From CAWEYO01 sp963813315 (GTDB lineage Bacteria; Pseudomonadota; Alphaproteobacteria; Rhizobiales; Rhizobiaceae): 64,000 nt of DNA. Positions within the stretch are counted from its first letter, which is position 1; each line of letters begins with the position of its first letter. Below the pieces are notes generated by a model that made no database searches, had not been told where the DNA came from, and saw nothing but the letters and a program-made list of their open reading frames with translations. Position numbers and translations under genes: made by a program. Shown piece after piece: positions 32,829 to 43,666 of this stretch. The stretch is taken from NCBI GenBank assembly GCA_963813315.1, contig CAWEYO010000005.1, positions 186,001 through 250,000 of the forward strand, in the 5' to 3' direction.

Positions 32829-35546
32829 CTACTGAGACAGCAGCTCCTTGAAGATACCGTTTCCTGCTTGAAGTGTCTCGTGCGTTCCATCCCCGACCAA
32901 TTCGCCGGAGTCGAACAAGATGACGCGCTCGAATAATTTGGCCGCGGACGGGTTCACGAGAACCCATATGATGGCCGGCGATCGGTCGCCTCGTCTGGCC
33001 TCGTCAAGCACGTTGCGCAGGATCTGCTCCTGCACGCGGGGGTCGAGCGCCAGAAGGGGACGGTTAAGCACGAGGAAATCGGCGCGTTTCAGAAGCGCGC
33101 GCGCAAGATCGAGCTTCTGCCGCTGCGCTCCGGTCAGCCGCCTGCCACCGACCCCGACATTGAAGTCGAGCCCGACGTCGAGAACATCGTCGTAGAGACC
33201 GAGCGTGTCCAGGATTTCGCAAACGATCGTGCGGATTCGCTCCGGGGCGTCGGGATGATTGTGGCCTATCCGGCCGAAAAGCACATTGTCCATGACGCTT
33301 GCCGCGGCGGTGTAGCGCTGCGGGTCGTAGGGCTCGATCGCGGCTTTCAGTTCGGCGGGCAAATCTTCGTAAAAGCGGTTTCTGGCGTCAACGATCCTTG
33401 CCATCAACTCGTCGCTTAGAAGGCCGAAGCGGTGCCGCGGCTCGATATAGGCGAAGCTTAGCGTGATGATGGGCGTACGGTCTTCTTCGGCCACCACCTC
33501 GAACGGACGTCCCTTCAGTCTTTGCATCAGTGACTGGTAGGTCGGGATTTCCTCGGCGGTCATGAAGGAAAGCTGCTGGAAGAACGGATGATCGGGCGGC
33601 AGATCGGCGAAGAGCTCGACCGCTTGATCGGCAATTTCCAGCCCCATCTCATAGAGCGTGCGGTCCAGCCCCGCCTCTTTGAGAACCGACGAAAAGTAAG
33701 GATTGGACGCAAGCCCCTTGCCTGCGAGAGTGGGGCCCGTGGCCGCCCCAAAGAGCAGGTTCTCGCCTACTGTCGCTTCACGGTTGTAGGCGCCCGGCTC
33801 GAATGGGACCACCAGTCCGCTCAAGTCCTCGGCGTCGAGCTGCTTTCTCAGCGCCGCGCGCAGCTCTACGATCCGTCCCACCAGCTCGGTGTGGCGGGTG
33901 CGGTCAATGGAGGATCGTAGACCGAGGTCAAGGATGTCGCGTGACAGGATAACGGCGTCAAGAACAGGACGAATGACGTCAAAGAGATCCTGCGGACCGG
34001 TCGCTCCGGCTGCAGCATAGTCGATCCAGTCGCTGTTGAGATCGAAATCCGGATTGCCGGCCTTGCGCGCCTCGTCGACATGCCAGTTGCGCAGGGTGGC
34101 GCTGGCGCCGTCGTAGGAAGGGGAATCCAGCGGCGCGTGCTTCAGTCCATAAAGGAGGTTGTCGCGAATGCTGCCGTGAAAAAGGTAAGCCTCCGAAGAG
34201 GCGTAGGACATCCTCCGCCCGGTGACGGATTCGGGCAGTTCCAGGAGGTCGGTACTTCCGGAGACGACTCTCCCGCTTTGCGGCCAGCTCAGGCGCGCGA
34301 AGGCCTCGGCGAGCGCATCCGCCCCGCCAGTGGCAGTGCTCACCAGCGCAACGGTCTCGCCCGGCCTGATCTGGGTTGACACCCGCTCCAGAAGCGTTGC
34401 GCCGCTATCATCGTTGATCGACAGGTTGACTGCGGCCAGCGGATCATTCAATGGCGGCGCCGGTTCGAAGGACAAGGCCTGTATATGCGGCTCGACAATA
34501 CGGTCTATGCTGAATTGCTCGACGACTTGCGCGTATTTCACCTGCACGTCCTGGCGCGCCTGATCCCAATCGATCAGCTCCTTCATCGGTCCGGGCAGGT
34601 CCTTGTAGGCGGCAATCACGGCAATCAACTGCCCGACGTCAAGGCGCCCCTGAAGCGCAAAATAGCCACCGACCAGGTAAAAGAGGAAGGGCGTGACCTG
34701 GGCAAGGAAATTGTTGAGGAACTTGACCAGGAACTTCCACTGGTAAAGGTCGTAGCGGATCTTGAAGATGCGGCCCAGCCGGGCTGCGATATCCGCGCGC
34801 TCGAAGTTGGACGTATCGTGAATGTGAATGGCGCCGATTCCGTCCACGATTTCGCCCACGCGGCCGGACAACTCGCGAGCCGTTAACTGCCGTTCGCGGC
34901 CGAGACGGATCAGCCGCCGGCGCATTTGCGGAATGATGACGATCTGAACTGCGACGATTGCAGCGGCAATGAGGCCCAACCAGAAACTCTGGATCATGAT
35001 GAACAGCATCGCGGTAAGCGCCTGCCCGCCGAGCAGGGCAGGCTGCACGAAGGCGTCACCGATAAAGCCGCCAAGCGGCTCCACCTCGTCCTTGACCATG
35101 GTTGCTACTTCCGCGGATTTCACCCTCTTGAACTGATAGGGCGGAAAGCGCAGGACGAGGTCGACCAGTTCGAACCGGATGCGCCGCAGCATCCGTTCAC
35201 CGAGGCGGCCCTTGTAGGTGTTGATGTAGAACTTGAAGAGGCCGTTAACGACGACCAGAAAAAGGAACGTCAGGCTGAGTGCGAAAAGCATCTGCTGGCG
35301 ATCGAGCTGAAGCCCGGAAAAGAGTTCGACTGTTCCGACGACCGGCAAGTCGAATTTGATGTTCATGAATGGCTGGAGTGCGCCAGGGGTTTCGAAGCCA
35401 CGGCCCTGAATCGGCCCGTTGACGATCAGCTTCGGCAAATCGAAAGCCATGAAATACGGAATCATCGACAGGGCGACGACCAGGAGAATCCATAGCTGCT
35501 GCCTCCACGTGTGGGTCCAGATATAGCGGGCTAGGCTTTTTTCCAT
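32829..35546 (-). CDS. ABC-exporter-like membrane protein with degenerate, expanded nucleotide-binding domain
   Basis: A 905-residue protein. Residues about 1-320 form an exporter-type six-helix membrane domain starting MEKSLARYIWTHTWRQQLW. The C-terminal part is ABC-like but lacks the ATPase residues: the Walker A position reads VSTATGGADALAEAF with no Lys, Walker B reads FLVLNRPLLALD (Asp-Glu replaced by Asn-Arg) and the switch His is replaced in WVLVNPSA. The signature is LTGAQRQ. About 300 extra residues separate Q-loop and signature, with three copies of a DNLLYGL/ENLLFGA/DNVLFGR motif. ATP hydrolysis is therefore unlikely. The start at 35546 was chosen from family similarity. It heads an operon with a cNMP-binding protein and an MBL hydrolase. 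Confidence 0.85.
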   Translation of the reverse strand: MEKSLARYIWTHTWRQQLWILLVVALSMIPYFMAFDLPKLIVNGPIQGRGFETPGALQPFMNIKFDLPVVGTVELFSGLQLDRQQMLFALSLTFLFLVVVNGLFKFYINTYKGRLGERMLRRIRFELVDLVLRFPPYQFKRVKSAEVATMVKDEVEPLGGFIGDAFVQPALLGGQALTAMLFIMIQSFWLGLIAAAIVAVQIVIIPQMRRRLIRLGRERQLTARELSGRVGEIVDGIGAIHIHDTSNFERADIAARLGRIFKIRYDLYQWKFLVKFLNNFLAQVTPFLFYLVGGYFALQGRLDVGQLIAVIAAYKDLPGPMKELIDWDQARQDVQVKYAQVVEQFSIDRIVEPHIQALSFEPAPPLNDPLAAVNLSINDDSGATLLERVSTQIRPGETVALVSTATGGADALAEAFARLSWPQSGRVVSGSTDLLELPESVTGRRMSYASSEAYLFHGSIRDNLLYGLKHAPLDSPSYDGASATLRNWHVDEARKAGNPDFDLNSDWIDYAAAGATGPQDLFDVIRPVLDAVILSRDILDLGLRSSIDRTRHTELVGRIVELRAALRKQLDAEDLSGLVVPFEPGAYNREATVGENLLFGAATGPTLAGKGLASNPYFSSVLKEAGLDRTLYEMGLEIADQAVELFADLPPDHPFFQQLSFMTAEEIPTYQSLMQRLKGRPFEVVAEEDRTPIITLSFAYIEPRHRFGLLSDELMARIVDARNRFYEDLPAELKAAIEPYDPQRYTAAASVMDNVLFGRIGHNHPDAPERIRTIVCEILDTLGLYDDVLDVGLDFNVGVGGRRLTGAQRQKLDLARALLKRADFLVLNRPLLALDPRVQEQILRNVLDEARRGDRSPAIIWVLVNPSAAKLFERVILFDSGELVGDGTHETLQAGNGIFKELLSQ

Positions 35547-35562
35547 TGGCGGCCGAGAAACG

Positions 35563-36147
35563 CTAACCGGCGTGGTGCAGGACGTAGAATTGCCTCTTCG
35601 CGTATGGCGAAAGCGCAATTACGTCATCGTTGATAACGAGTTCGAAGCTGCAGTGGACTCTGACGGACGGCCGGCTGAGGATGGCTGGAACCTGCGACGC
35701 CGCCCGCTCCAGCGCCGGCGCATACTCGATCACCACCGTGCGCGCATTGTCGATCAGATGGAAGAGCAACTGGCCGAGCGGCTCGCGCTTGCCGAAGGGC
35801 TTCAGGGAATAGCCGAGCAGGACCAGGCCGTAGCTCTGCGGCGCGTGATCGTAGGCGACCTGCTGGAACTTGAGCGGAACGTGGCGCACCCGGCAGGGAT
35901 TGCCGTTAAGCTCTTCCGCCTCGAATGGCGCTGTCTTCGGGTCCACGGACAGGACCGACAGGGGTCGGTGCGCGATAAGACCGGTAATCGGCCTCTCATG
36001 CCCTCCGATCTCGATCACATGCGGGCAGTCGCGCACGAAATAGGCGGCAAGGACCTGGCGGATGTCAGCCGCCGACCCCGACAGATGCGGCAGGTCCCCT
36101 CGGGCGCCCGCCGGAGGCAAGGCGGCTTCGAACGTCTTCCGATCCAT
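35563..36147 (-). CDS. Uncharacterised protein, possibly methyltransferase-like
   Basis: I do not recognise the family with confidence. The 194-residue product starts MDRKTFEAALPPAGARGD. It shows a Rossmann-like pattern: CPHVIEIGGHERPITGLI near residue 40, LSVLSVDPKTAPF, and SYGLVLLGYSLKPFG, suggesting a SAM-methyltransferase-like fold without clear catalytic residues. It ends 16 bases before the ABC-exporter-like gene on the same strand, so it is probably the first gene of that operon. It is divergent from a second methyltransferase-like gene with only 49 bases between. Confidence 0.68.
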   Translation of the reverse strand: MDRKTFEAALPPAGARGDLPHLSGSAADIRQVLAAYFVRDCPHVIEIGGHERPITGLIAHRPLSVLSVDPKTAPFEAEELNGNPCRVRHVPLKFQQVAYDHAPQSYGLVLLGYSLKPFGKREPLGQLLFHLIDNARTVVIEYAPALERAASQVPAILSRPSVRVHCSFELVINDDVIALSPYAKRQFYVLHHAG

Positions 36148-36196
36148 TGAGCCAGAGTGCGTTGTGTTGCGCAAAATCTCAACATACAACACGCCC

Positions 36197-36871
36197 ATGA
36201 CGGATGCTACCCAGCCGGACGATGGGGCCGCCGATTGGCGCGAACATGCCTTCGATCTCACGCGTGGCATCGCGGCCTATGCGCGGAGCCCATTGATCGA
36301 AGGGCTTGCCCGCGTCATCGCCCGGCATCCGGAGGCCGACATCGCGAACGCCTTCAACCACAAGCAGGTCGGCTGCAAGATGTGGGCGCGTGACAAGCTG
36401 TTCGAAGCCTGCGGCGGCAGGTTCGGGCGAATATGGATTCTGGGAGGATGGTATGGAGTGCTCGCCGCGATGCTGTTCGACGACACGCGCTTCGACATCG
36501 CGGCAATCGACAGCATAGACCTCGACCCGGCGGTCGCCGCGGTGGCTGAAACACTCAACCGGCCGGACGGCGGCCGCTTCCGTGCCTTGACCGGCGACAT
36601 GTACGCGCTGGACTATGCGGGCAGCCACCCCGACCTCGTAGTCAACACGAGCTGCGAACACATCGCGGATGTGCGCGGCTGGCTCGCTCTGCTGCCCCAG
36701 GGCACGCGCGTCCTCCTGCAGTCAAACGACTATTTCAGCGAGCCGACCCACATCAATTGCGCGGCCTCGCTCGACGCTTTCGCGGAAATGGCATCGCTCG
36801 GGCAGGTGCTGTTTGCCGGTGAGTTGCCGATGAAGAAATACACCCGCTTCATGCTGATCGGGACCGCCTGA
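36197..36871 (+). CDS. Class I SAM-dependent methyltransferase-like protein
   Basis: A 224-residue protein starting MTDATQPDDGAADWREHAFD. IWILGGWYGVLAAMLF (about 79-94) and IDSIDLDPAVAAVAETL (about 103-119) match SAM-binding motif I and the acidic ribose-binding strand. Later PDLVVNTSCEHIADVRGWLA fits motif IV. Substrate unknown. The 49-base gap to the divergent gene at 36147 contains GTGTTG...CAACAC, a possible shared operator. Confidence 0.75.
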   Translation: MTDATQPDDGAADWREHAFDLTRGIAAYARSPLIEGLARVIARHPEADIANAFNHKQVGCKMWARDKLFEACGGRFGRIWILGGWYGVLAAMLFDDTRFDIAAIDSIDLDPAVAAVAETLNRPDGGRFRALTGDMYALDYAGSHPDLVVNTSCEHIADVRGWLALLPQGTRVLLQSNDYFSEPTHINCAASLDAFAEMASLGQVLFAGELPMKKYTRFMLIGTA

Positions 36872-36910
36872 AAGCGGCCCGGCGCTGCGCGGCGGCGGGC
36901 CTTCGCTCCT

Positions 36911-37290
36911 GCAACGACGGCGATTGGCGAAAACCATGCGACCGCCTGATCTCCCCCCTTGCGGGGCCTTGCTGGGGAGATCAGCTGTTTTCAGCGCAGG
37001 CGCTCGTCCTGCAACGTCAGCGACTGGCGAAACCCGACGCGCCGGCTGATCTCCCCCCTTGCGGGGGAGATGTCCGGCAGGACAGAGGGGGGCAACGTAG
37101 AGCGCTTTCCTCGACATCATGCGGCATGGAGGTGCGCCATGCCGCATGATGTCGGTCCCGAACGCAATGAGGCCGACCTCATGGTGGAGACGCTGGCGGG
37201 ACAGCGCCCCCCTCTGTCCTGCCGGACATCTCCCCCGCAAGGGGGGAGATCAGCCGGCGTGTCGGGTTTCGCCAATCGCCGTCGTTGCAG
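36911..37290. repeat. Nested palindromic element between the methyltransferase and acnA
   Basis: A long inverted repeat has arms at about 37009-37093 and 37206-37290, with near-perfect cores 37046-37093 and 37206-37253 around CTGATCTCCCCCCTTGCGGG. Inside is a perfect 17-bp hairpin, 37112-37128 with 37138-37154 (CATCATGCGGCATG type). A partial extra left arm lies at 36911-36970. This fills the 480-base gap 36872-37351; no gene is visible. Confidence 0.9.
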
Positions 37291-37351
37291 CAGTGCTGGA
37301 GACGACGAACCGAATATCTCTCCCTTGGGGGAGAGAGTTCGCTTCGGCCCC

Positions 37352-40045
<2,694 letters not shown>

Positions 40046-40260
40046 GTGTACGATCCATCCTGGTCGGTTCTGCCGAAGCGGGAACGGACTCCTGTGGCAT
40101 GCTGACACGCGCAAAGGTGCGGGTACGGTCATTTCCGCTGTCCGTCCCCCGCGTCCCGGCCGTTCAAGGCGGCGCGCGCGCTGGTTCGGCGCAAATTCGA
40201 TTGCCATGCCGACCGCTGGCATGGTTGCTGGGCATATAAAGAATTTCGTAGAAGAGTTCC

Positions 40261-40281
40261 AGTGTGGCGAATCCGAAATTC
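40261..40281. repeat. 21-bp shared repeat AGTGTGGCGAATCCGAAATT in the acnA-ccmA gap
   Basis: The same 21 bases occur at 50628-50648. The 304-base gap 40046-40349 must also hold the divergent acnA and ccmA promoters, but I see no convincing consensus boxes. Confidence 0.7.
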
Positions 40282-40349
40282 GAGTGCGATGAGGGGCAAA
40301 TTCGCCGCGATGCGGCGCCATAGCAGAGGATGATCAAGGTGGGGAACGC

Positions 40350-40955
40350 ATGCGGCTGATCGCCGAGGAACTGGGCGGCGAACGCGGCGGCGAGGACGTC
40401 TTCTCCGGCATAAGCTTCGAGCTTTCCGAAGGCGGGAGCCTGATCGTGAGCGGCCCCAACGGCGTCGGAAAATCGACACTGCTCAGGGTCGTCGCCGGCC
40501 TGCTGCCGGCTTCGACCGGCAGCATCCACCTTGAAGGCGCCGGCGAGCAATGGCCTTCGGTCGGTGCGGCGAGCCACTATCTCGGCCACCAGAACGCAAT
40601 GAAAGCGGCGATGACGGTCGCCGAGAATCTGCGCTTCTGGCAGGAATTTTCCGGCAAGTCGCATCTTGCCGTCGGCGAGGCGCTGGAATTGGTCGGGCTC
40701 GGCGATATCGGATATCTCCCATTCGGCTATCTTTCCACGGGTCAGCGGCGGCGGGCATCGATCGCCAGGCTGTTGGTCAGCTATCGACCCGTCTGGCTGC
40801 TGGACGAGCCGACTGCCGGGCTGGACAAGGCGTCCGAGGCGCAATTTGGCGCGCTGATGAACGCCCATCTCGAGGATGGGGGGATCATCATAGCTGCGAC
40901 GCATGTGGCGCTGGGCATCGAGGGGGCGGCGAAGCTAAAGATGGGGCACGCGTGA
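40350..40955 (+). CDS. ccmA: Heme exporter ATP-binding protein CcmA
   Basis: ATPase of the CcmABCD complex in system I cytochrome c maturation. The 201 residues include Walker A GPNGVGKST (about 32-40), signature YLSTGQRRR and Walker B VWLLDEPTAGLD. Size and gene order (ccmA-B-C-D-G) are standard. GGTGGGG precedes the ATG. ccmB starts 20 bases downstream. Confidence 0.96.
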   Translation: MRLIAEELGGERGGEDVFSGISFELSEGGSLIVSGPNGVGKSTLLRVVAGLLPASTGSIHLEGAGEQWPSVGAASHYLGHQNAMKAAMTVAENLRFWQEFSGKSHLAVGEALELVGLGDIGYLPFGYLSTGQRRRASIARLLVSYRPVWLLDEPTAGLDKASEAQFGALMNAHLEDGGIIIAATHVALGIEGAAKLKMGHA

Positions 40956-40974
40956 TTAGGCACTGGTCCATTCC

Positions 40975-41640
40975 ATGCTAGCTCTTTTCGTCCGCGATAT
41001 CCGGCTCGGCTTTCGCGCTGGCGGCAGCGCTCTGACTGGCGTGCTGTTCTTTCTGGCAGTGATCGCGACCATTCCTTTCAGCGTCGGGCCTGACCTCAAC
41101 CTTCTTGCTCGCCTCGGACCGGCGATCCTCTGGATTGGCGCGCTGCTTGCCAGCCTGCTCGGTCTCGACCGCTTGTTCCAGGCCGATCGCGAGGACGGCT
41201 CGCTCGACCTGCTGATCCTTGGCGAGGACCGCCACATGCTGCCGCTGACCGTGTTTGTTAAGTGCCTCGCTCACTGGGCGGCGAATGTCCTGCCGCTGGT
41301 TGCGGCCGCGCCGTTTCTTGGCCTGTTCATGAACATGGAACCCAAGGCGATTGCGGCGGCAGCGCTGACGCTGCTGGCCGGCACACCGGCGATCGCCTTC
41401 GTTGGCGCCGTCGGGGCAGCGGTGACCGTGGCGTTGCCGCGCGGCGGGCTTTTGATTTCGGTGCTCATCCTGCCCCTGGTGATTCCCGTGCTCATCTTCG
41501 GCGTATCGGCCAGCTACGCGGCAAACGCCGAACCGGATCCGTTCATGCCGCCGTTCCTCATTCTCGCAGCTTTGACGCTCTTCCTTGCGGTGATCGGACC
41601 CGTGGCGGCTTCTTTTGCGCTGCGCTATGCCGCAGACTAG
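40975..41640 (+). CDS. ccmB: Heme exporter membrane protein CcmB
   Basis: Inner-membrane subunit of CcmABCD. The 221 residues hold about six hydrophobic helices, beginning MLALFVRDIRLGFRAGGSAL. LFQADREDGSLDLLILGEDRHMLPL is the conserved cytoplasmic loop of CcmB. Normal family length. Confidence 0.96.
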   Translation: MLALFVRDIRLGFRAGGSALTGVLFFLAVIATIPFSVGPDLNLLARLGPAILWIGALLASLLGLDRLFQADREDGSLDLLILGEDRHMLPLTVFVKCLAHWAANVLPLVAAAPFLGLFMNMEPKAIAAAALTLLAGTPAIAFVGAVGAAVTVALPRGGLLISVLILPLVIPVLIFGVSASYAANAEPDPFMPPFLILAALTLFLAVIGPVAASFALRYAAD

Positions 41641-41700
41641 ACGGAGCCAGTACAAGGCAGGTTGATTGCGGGCCGTCGCGGCGCGTTCTATTTAGAAGGC

Positions 41701-42465
41701 ATGAGCCAACCGAGCGCGACCATCAGAAGCTTTGCCGACCTGGCCAACCCGACGCGGTTTCTGGCGCTGGTTGATCAACTCGTGCCTTGGCTTGCAGGTG
41801 TCGCCACGGCTGTTCTGGCCATTGGCCTTTACATGGCATTCGACGCGCCTGAAGATTTCCAGCAAGGCGTCACCGTCCGGATCATGTATATCCACGTGCC
41901 CTTCGCCTGGCTCTCGATGATGTGCTACTCACTGATGGCGCTTTCAGCGCTTGGAACGCTGGTGTGGCGGCATCCGCTGGCCGATGTCGCGCTGAAAACG
42001 GCGGCGCCGATCGGCGCGACCTTCACAGCGCTGGCGCTGGTCACCGGCTCGATCTGGGGCAAGCCCATGTGGGGGACGTGGTGGGTGTGGGACGCGCGGC
42101 TGACTTCGGTTTTCGTGCTGTTTCTGATGTATCTCGGCATCATCGCCCTGACGCGGGCGCTGGACGATCCGGCAAGGGGCGCTCGCGCCGCGGCAATCGT
42201 GACGCTGGTCGGGTTCATCAATATCCCGATCATCAAATTCTCGGTCGACTGGTGGAACACCTTGCACCAGCCGGCATCGGTGTTCCGGCTCGACGGGCCG
42301 ACGATCCACCCGAGCATGCTATGGCCGCTCCTTGTGACAGCGCTGGGCTTCACCCTGCTCTTCATCACCCTGCATCTGATGGCGATGCGCAACGAAATAT
42401 TGCGGCGGCGAGTAAGGGCGATGCAGCGTGTCGAAGCGCGACGCGCCGACCCGTCGGGGATGTAA
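41701..42465 (+). CDS. ccmC: Heme handling protein CcmC
   Basis: Inner-membrane protein that presents heme to CcmE. The 254 residues contain the periplasmic tryptophan-rich signature WGTWWVWDARLTS and flanking heme-ligand histidines in the membrane. I start at 41701 (MSQPSATIRSFADL); an upstream in-frame ATG at 41662 is less likely. The stop is one base before the ccmD start. Confidence 0.96.
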   Translation: MSQPSATIRSFADLANPTRFLALVDQLVPWLAGVATAVLAIGLYMAFDAPEDFQQGVTVRIMYIHVPFAWLSMMCYSLMALSALGTLVWRHPLADVALKTAAPIGATFTALALVTGSIWGKPMWGTWWVWDARLTSVFVLFLMYLGIIALTRALDDPARGARAAAIVTLVGFINIPIIKFSVDWWNTLHQPASVFRLDGPTIHPSMLWPLLVTALGFTLLFITLHLMAMRNEILRRRVRAMQRVEARRADPSGM

Positions 42466-42466
42466 G

Positions 42467-42639
42467 ATGACCGCGCACGCTCTCTATGTCGCCGCCGCCT
42501 ACGGTATCTCGACCGTCGTGATCGCGGGCCTCGTCGGCTGGATTCTTTCGACCAGCGCGGCCGCAGGCGCGACATGGCCCGGATCGAGGCGAGCGGCGCG
42601 CGCCGCCGATCCAGCGGAACCACTGGGGTCACGAGATGA
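42467..42639 (+). pseudogene. ccmD: Heme exporter protein CcmD with a one-base deletion
   Basis: The N-terminal frame MTAHALYVAAAYGISTVVIAG gives the single CcmD membrane helix and ends WIL. The typical cytoplasmic tail DQRGRRRDMARIEASGARRR continues in a different frame from 42550 and ends TGVTR at a TGA (42637-42639) that overlaps the ccmG ATG. The interval is 173 bases, one short of 58 codons. The missing base lies near 42542-42550. Read as given, the protein would keep the helix and run on in the wrong frame over ccmG. It may be a sequence error or a tolerated mutation. Confidence 0.85.
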
Positions 42640-43232
42640 GCATCAAGCCCGAAGCGGCGCCAAGGCCGCGCAAGGTTTTCGTGCTGCTGCCGCTTCTGAT
42701 CTTTCTCGGCCTGGCGGCGGTGTTCCTTGTACGGCTCATGTCCAGCGAGGACATTTCGGCCATTCCCTCGGCGCTGATCGGTGAGCCGGCGCCCGAAACC
42801 AGGCTGCCGCCACTGGAAGGCATCGATCTGCCGGGGCTCGACTCGTCGGCCTTCGCCGGCAACGTTACGCTGGTCAACGTCTGGGCCTCGTGGTGCGTGC
42901 CCTGCCGGGAGGAGCATCCGCTTTTGCTTGAGCTTTCCCGCCACCAGAGCGGCTTCACGGTCGCGGGGCTGAACTACAAGGACCGGCCGGAGAACGCGCG
43001 CCGGTTTCTTGGCGATCTGGGCAATCCCTATCACGCGATCGGCGTCGACAATGCAGGCCGCACGGCGATCAACTGGGGCGTCTACGGCGTTCCCGAAACC
43101 TTCCTCGTCAGCAAGGACGGAAGAATTCTCTACAAGCATGTCGGACCGCTGACGCCGCAGGCGATCGCCAGCGAACTGATGCCGCAGATCGAAGCCGCGG
43201 CTGCTGCGCCCGATAGAGCTGCCACCCAATGA
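42636..43232 (+). CDS. ccmG: Thiol:disulfide interchange protein CcmG (DsbE)
   Basis: Membrane-anchored periplasmic thioredoxin that reduces apocytochrome c cysteines. The 198 residues have one N-terminal anchor (VFVLLPLLIFLGLAAVFLV), the active site ASWCVPCREEHPLLLEL (about 84-100), and the cis-Pro loop YGVPETFLV. It overlaps the ccmD stop by four bases. Confidence 0.96.
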   Translation: MSIKPEAAPRPRKVFVLLPLLIFLGLAAVFLVRLMSSEDISAIPSALIGEPAPETRLPPLEGIDLPGLDSSAFAGNVTLVNVWASWCVPCREEHPLLLELSRHQSGFTVAGLNYKDRPENARRFLGDLGNPYHAIGVDNAGRTAINWGVYGVPETFLVSKDGRILYKHVGPLTPQAIASELMPQIEAAAAAPDRAATQ

Positions 43233-43322
43233 ACAGCCGCCCGGCAAGGGGCAGAGTTCGTGTTGCCCAATGGGCGGCCTCGCCCTGCCGGTGAGACCGC
43301 CGTGGACTATCAAATGTGCCGG

Positions 43323-43493
43323 CTACTTGCGGCCATAGACGTGCTGGTATGCCTGGCGGAGCATTTCGCTGCGATCCGCCCCCATGTCGATCAGGTCACG
43401 GTTTGTGAGCCCTTGGATTTCCTCGACAAGCCGATTGTAGCGCCTGCGCTTGGCAATGCGGCCCTTGGCATTGCGTAGAACTTCACTGATCAT
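43323..43493 (-). CDS. DUF1127 small protein
   Basis: A 56-residue, very basic protein with the DUF1127 core RYNRLVEEIQGLTNRDLIDMGADRSEM followed by RQAYQHVYGRK. Arg-rich DUF1127 proteins in alphaproteobacteria are linked to small RNAs, phosphate or stress adaptation. The ATG at 43493 has AAGGAC about nine bases upstream; the longer frame lacks similarity. No C-rich cuckoo-type hairpins were seen downstream (43233-43322), only a GC-rich inverted repeat near 43266-43294. Confidence 0.88.
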   Translation of the reverse strand: MISEVLRNAKGRIAKRRRYNRLVEEIQGLTNRDLIDMGADRSEMLRQAYQHVYGRK

Positions 43494-43666
43494 GGCATTG
43501 GTCCTTCTGCTTTCCCGCCTTTGGAGCGGGCAAAATGGTCCTCCCTGATCAGCTACAGAGATGGGCTTCGCTTTGATGCATTGCAACATAATATGCTGCA
43601 TCACAGCAATGCGCTGCACGCAATGCTTAGCACTCAGCCATGCACGAAGCGGTTTCTATTTGCGGA

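Noticed and set aside
43233..43322. Cuckoo-type small RNA downstream of the DUF1127 gene
   Set aside because: Only a GC-rich inverted repeat is present; there are no C-rich anti-Shine-Dalgarno loops and no terminator T-run.
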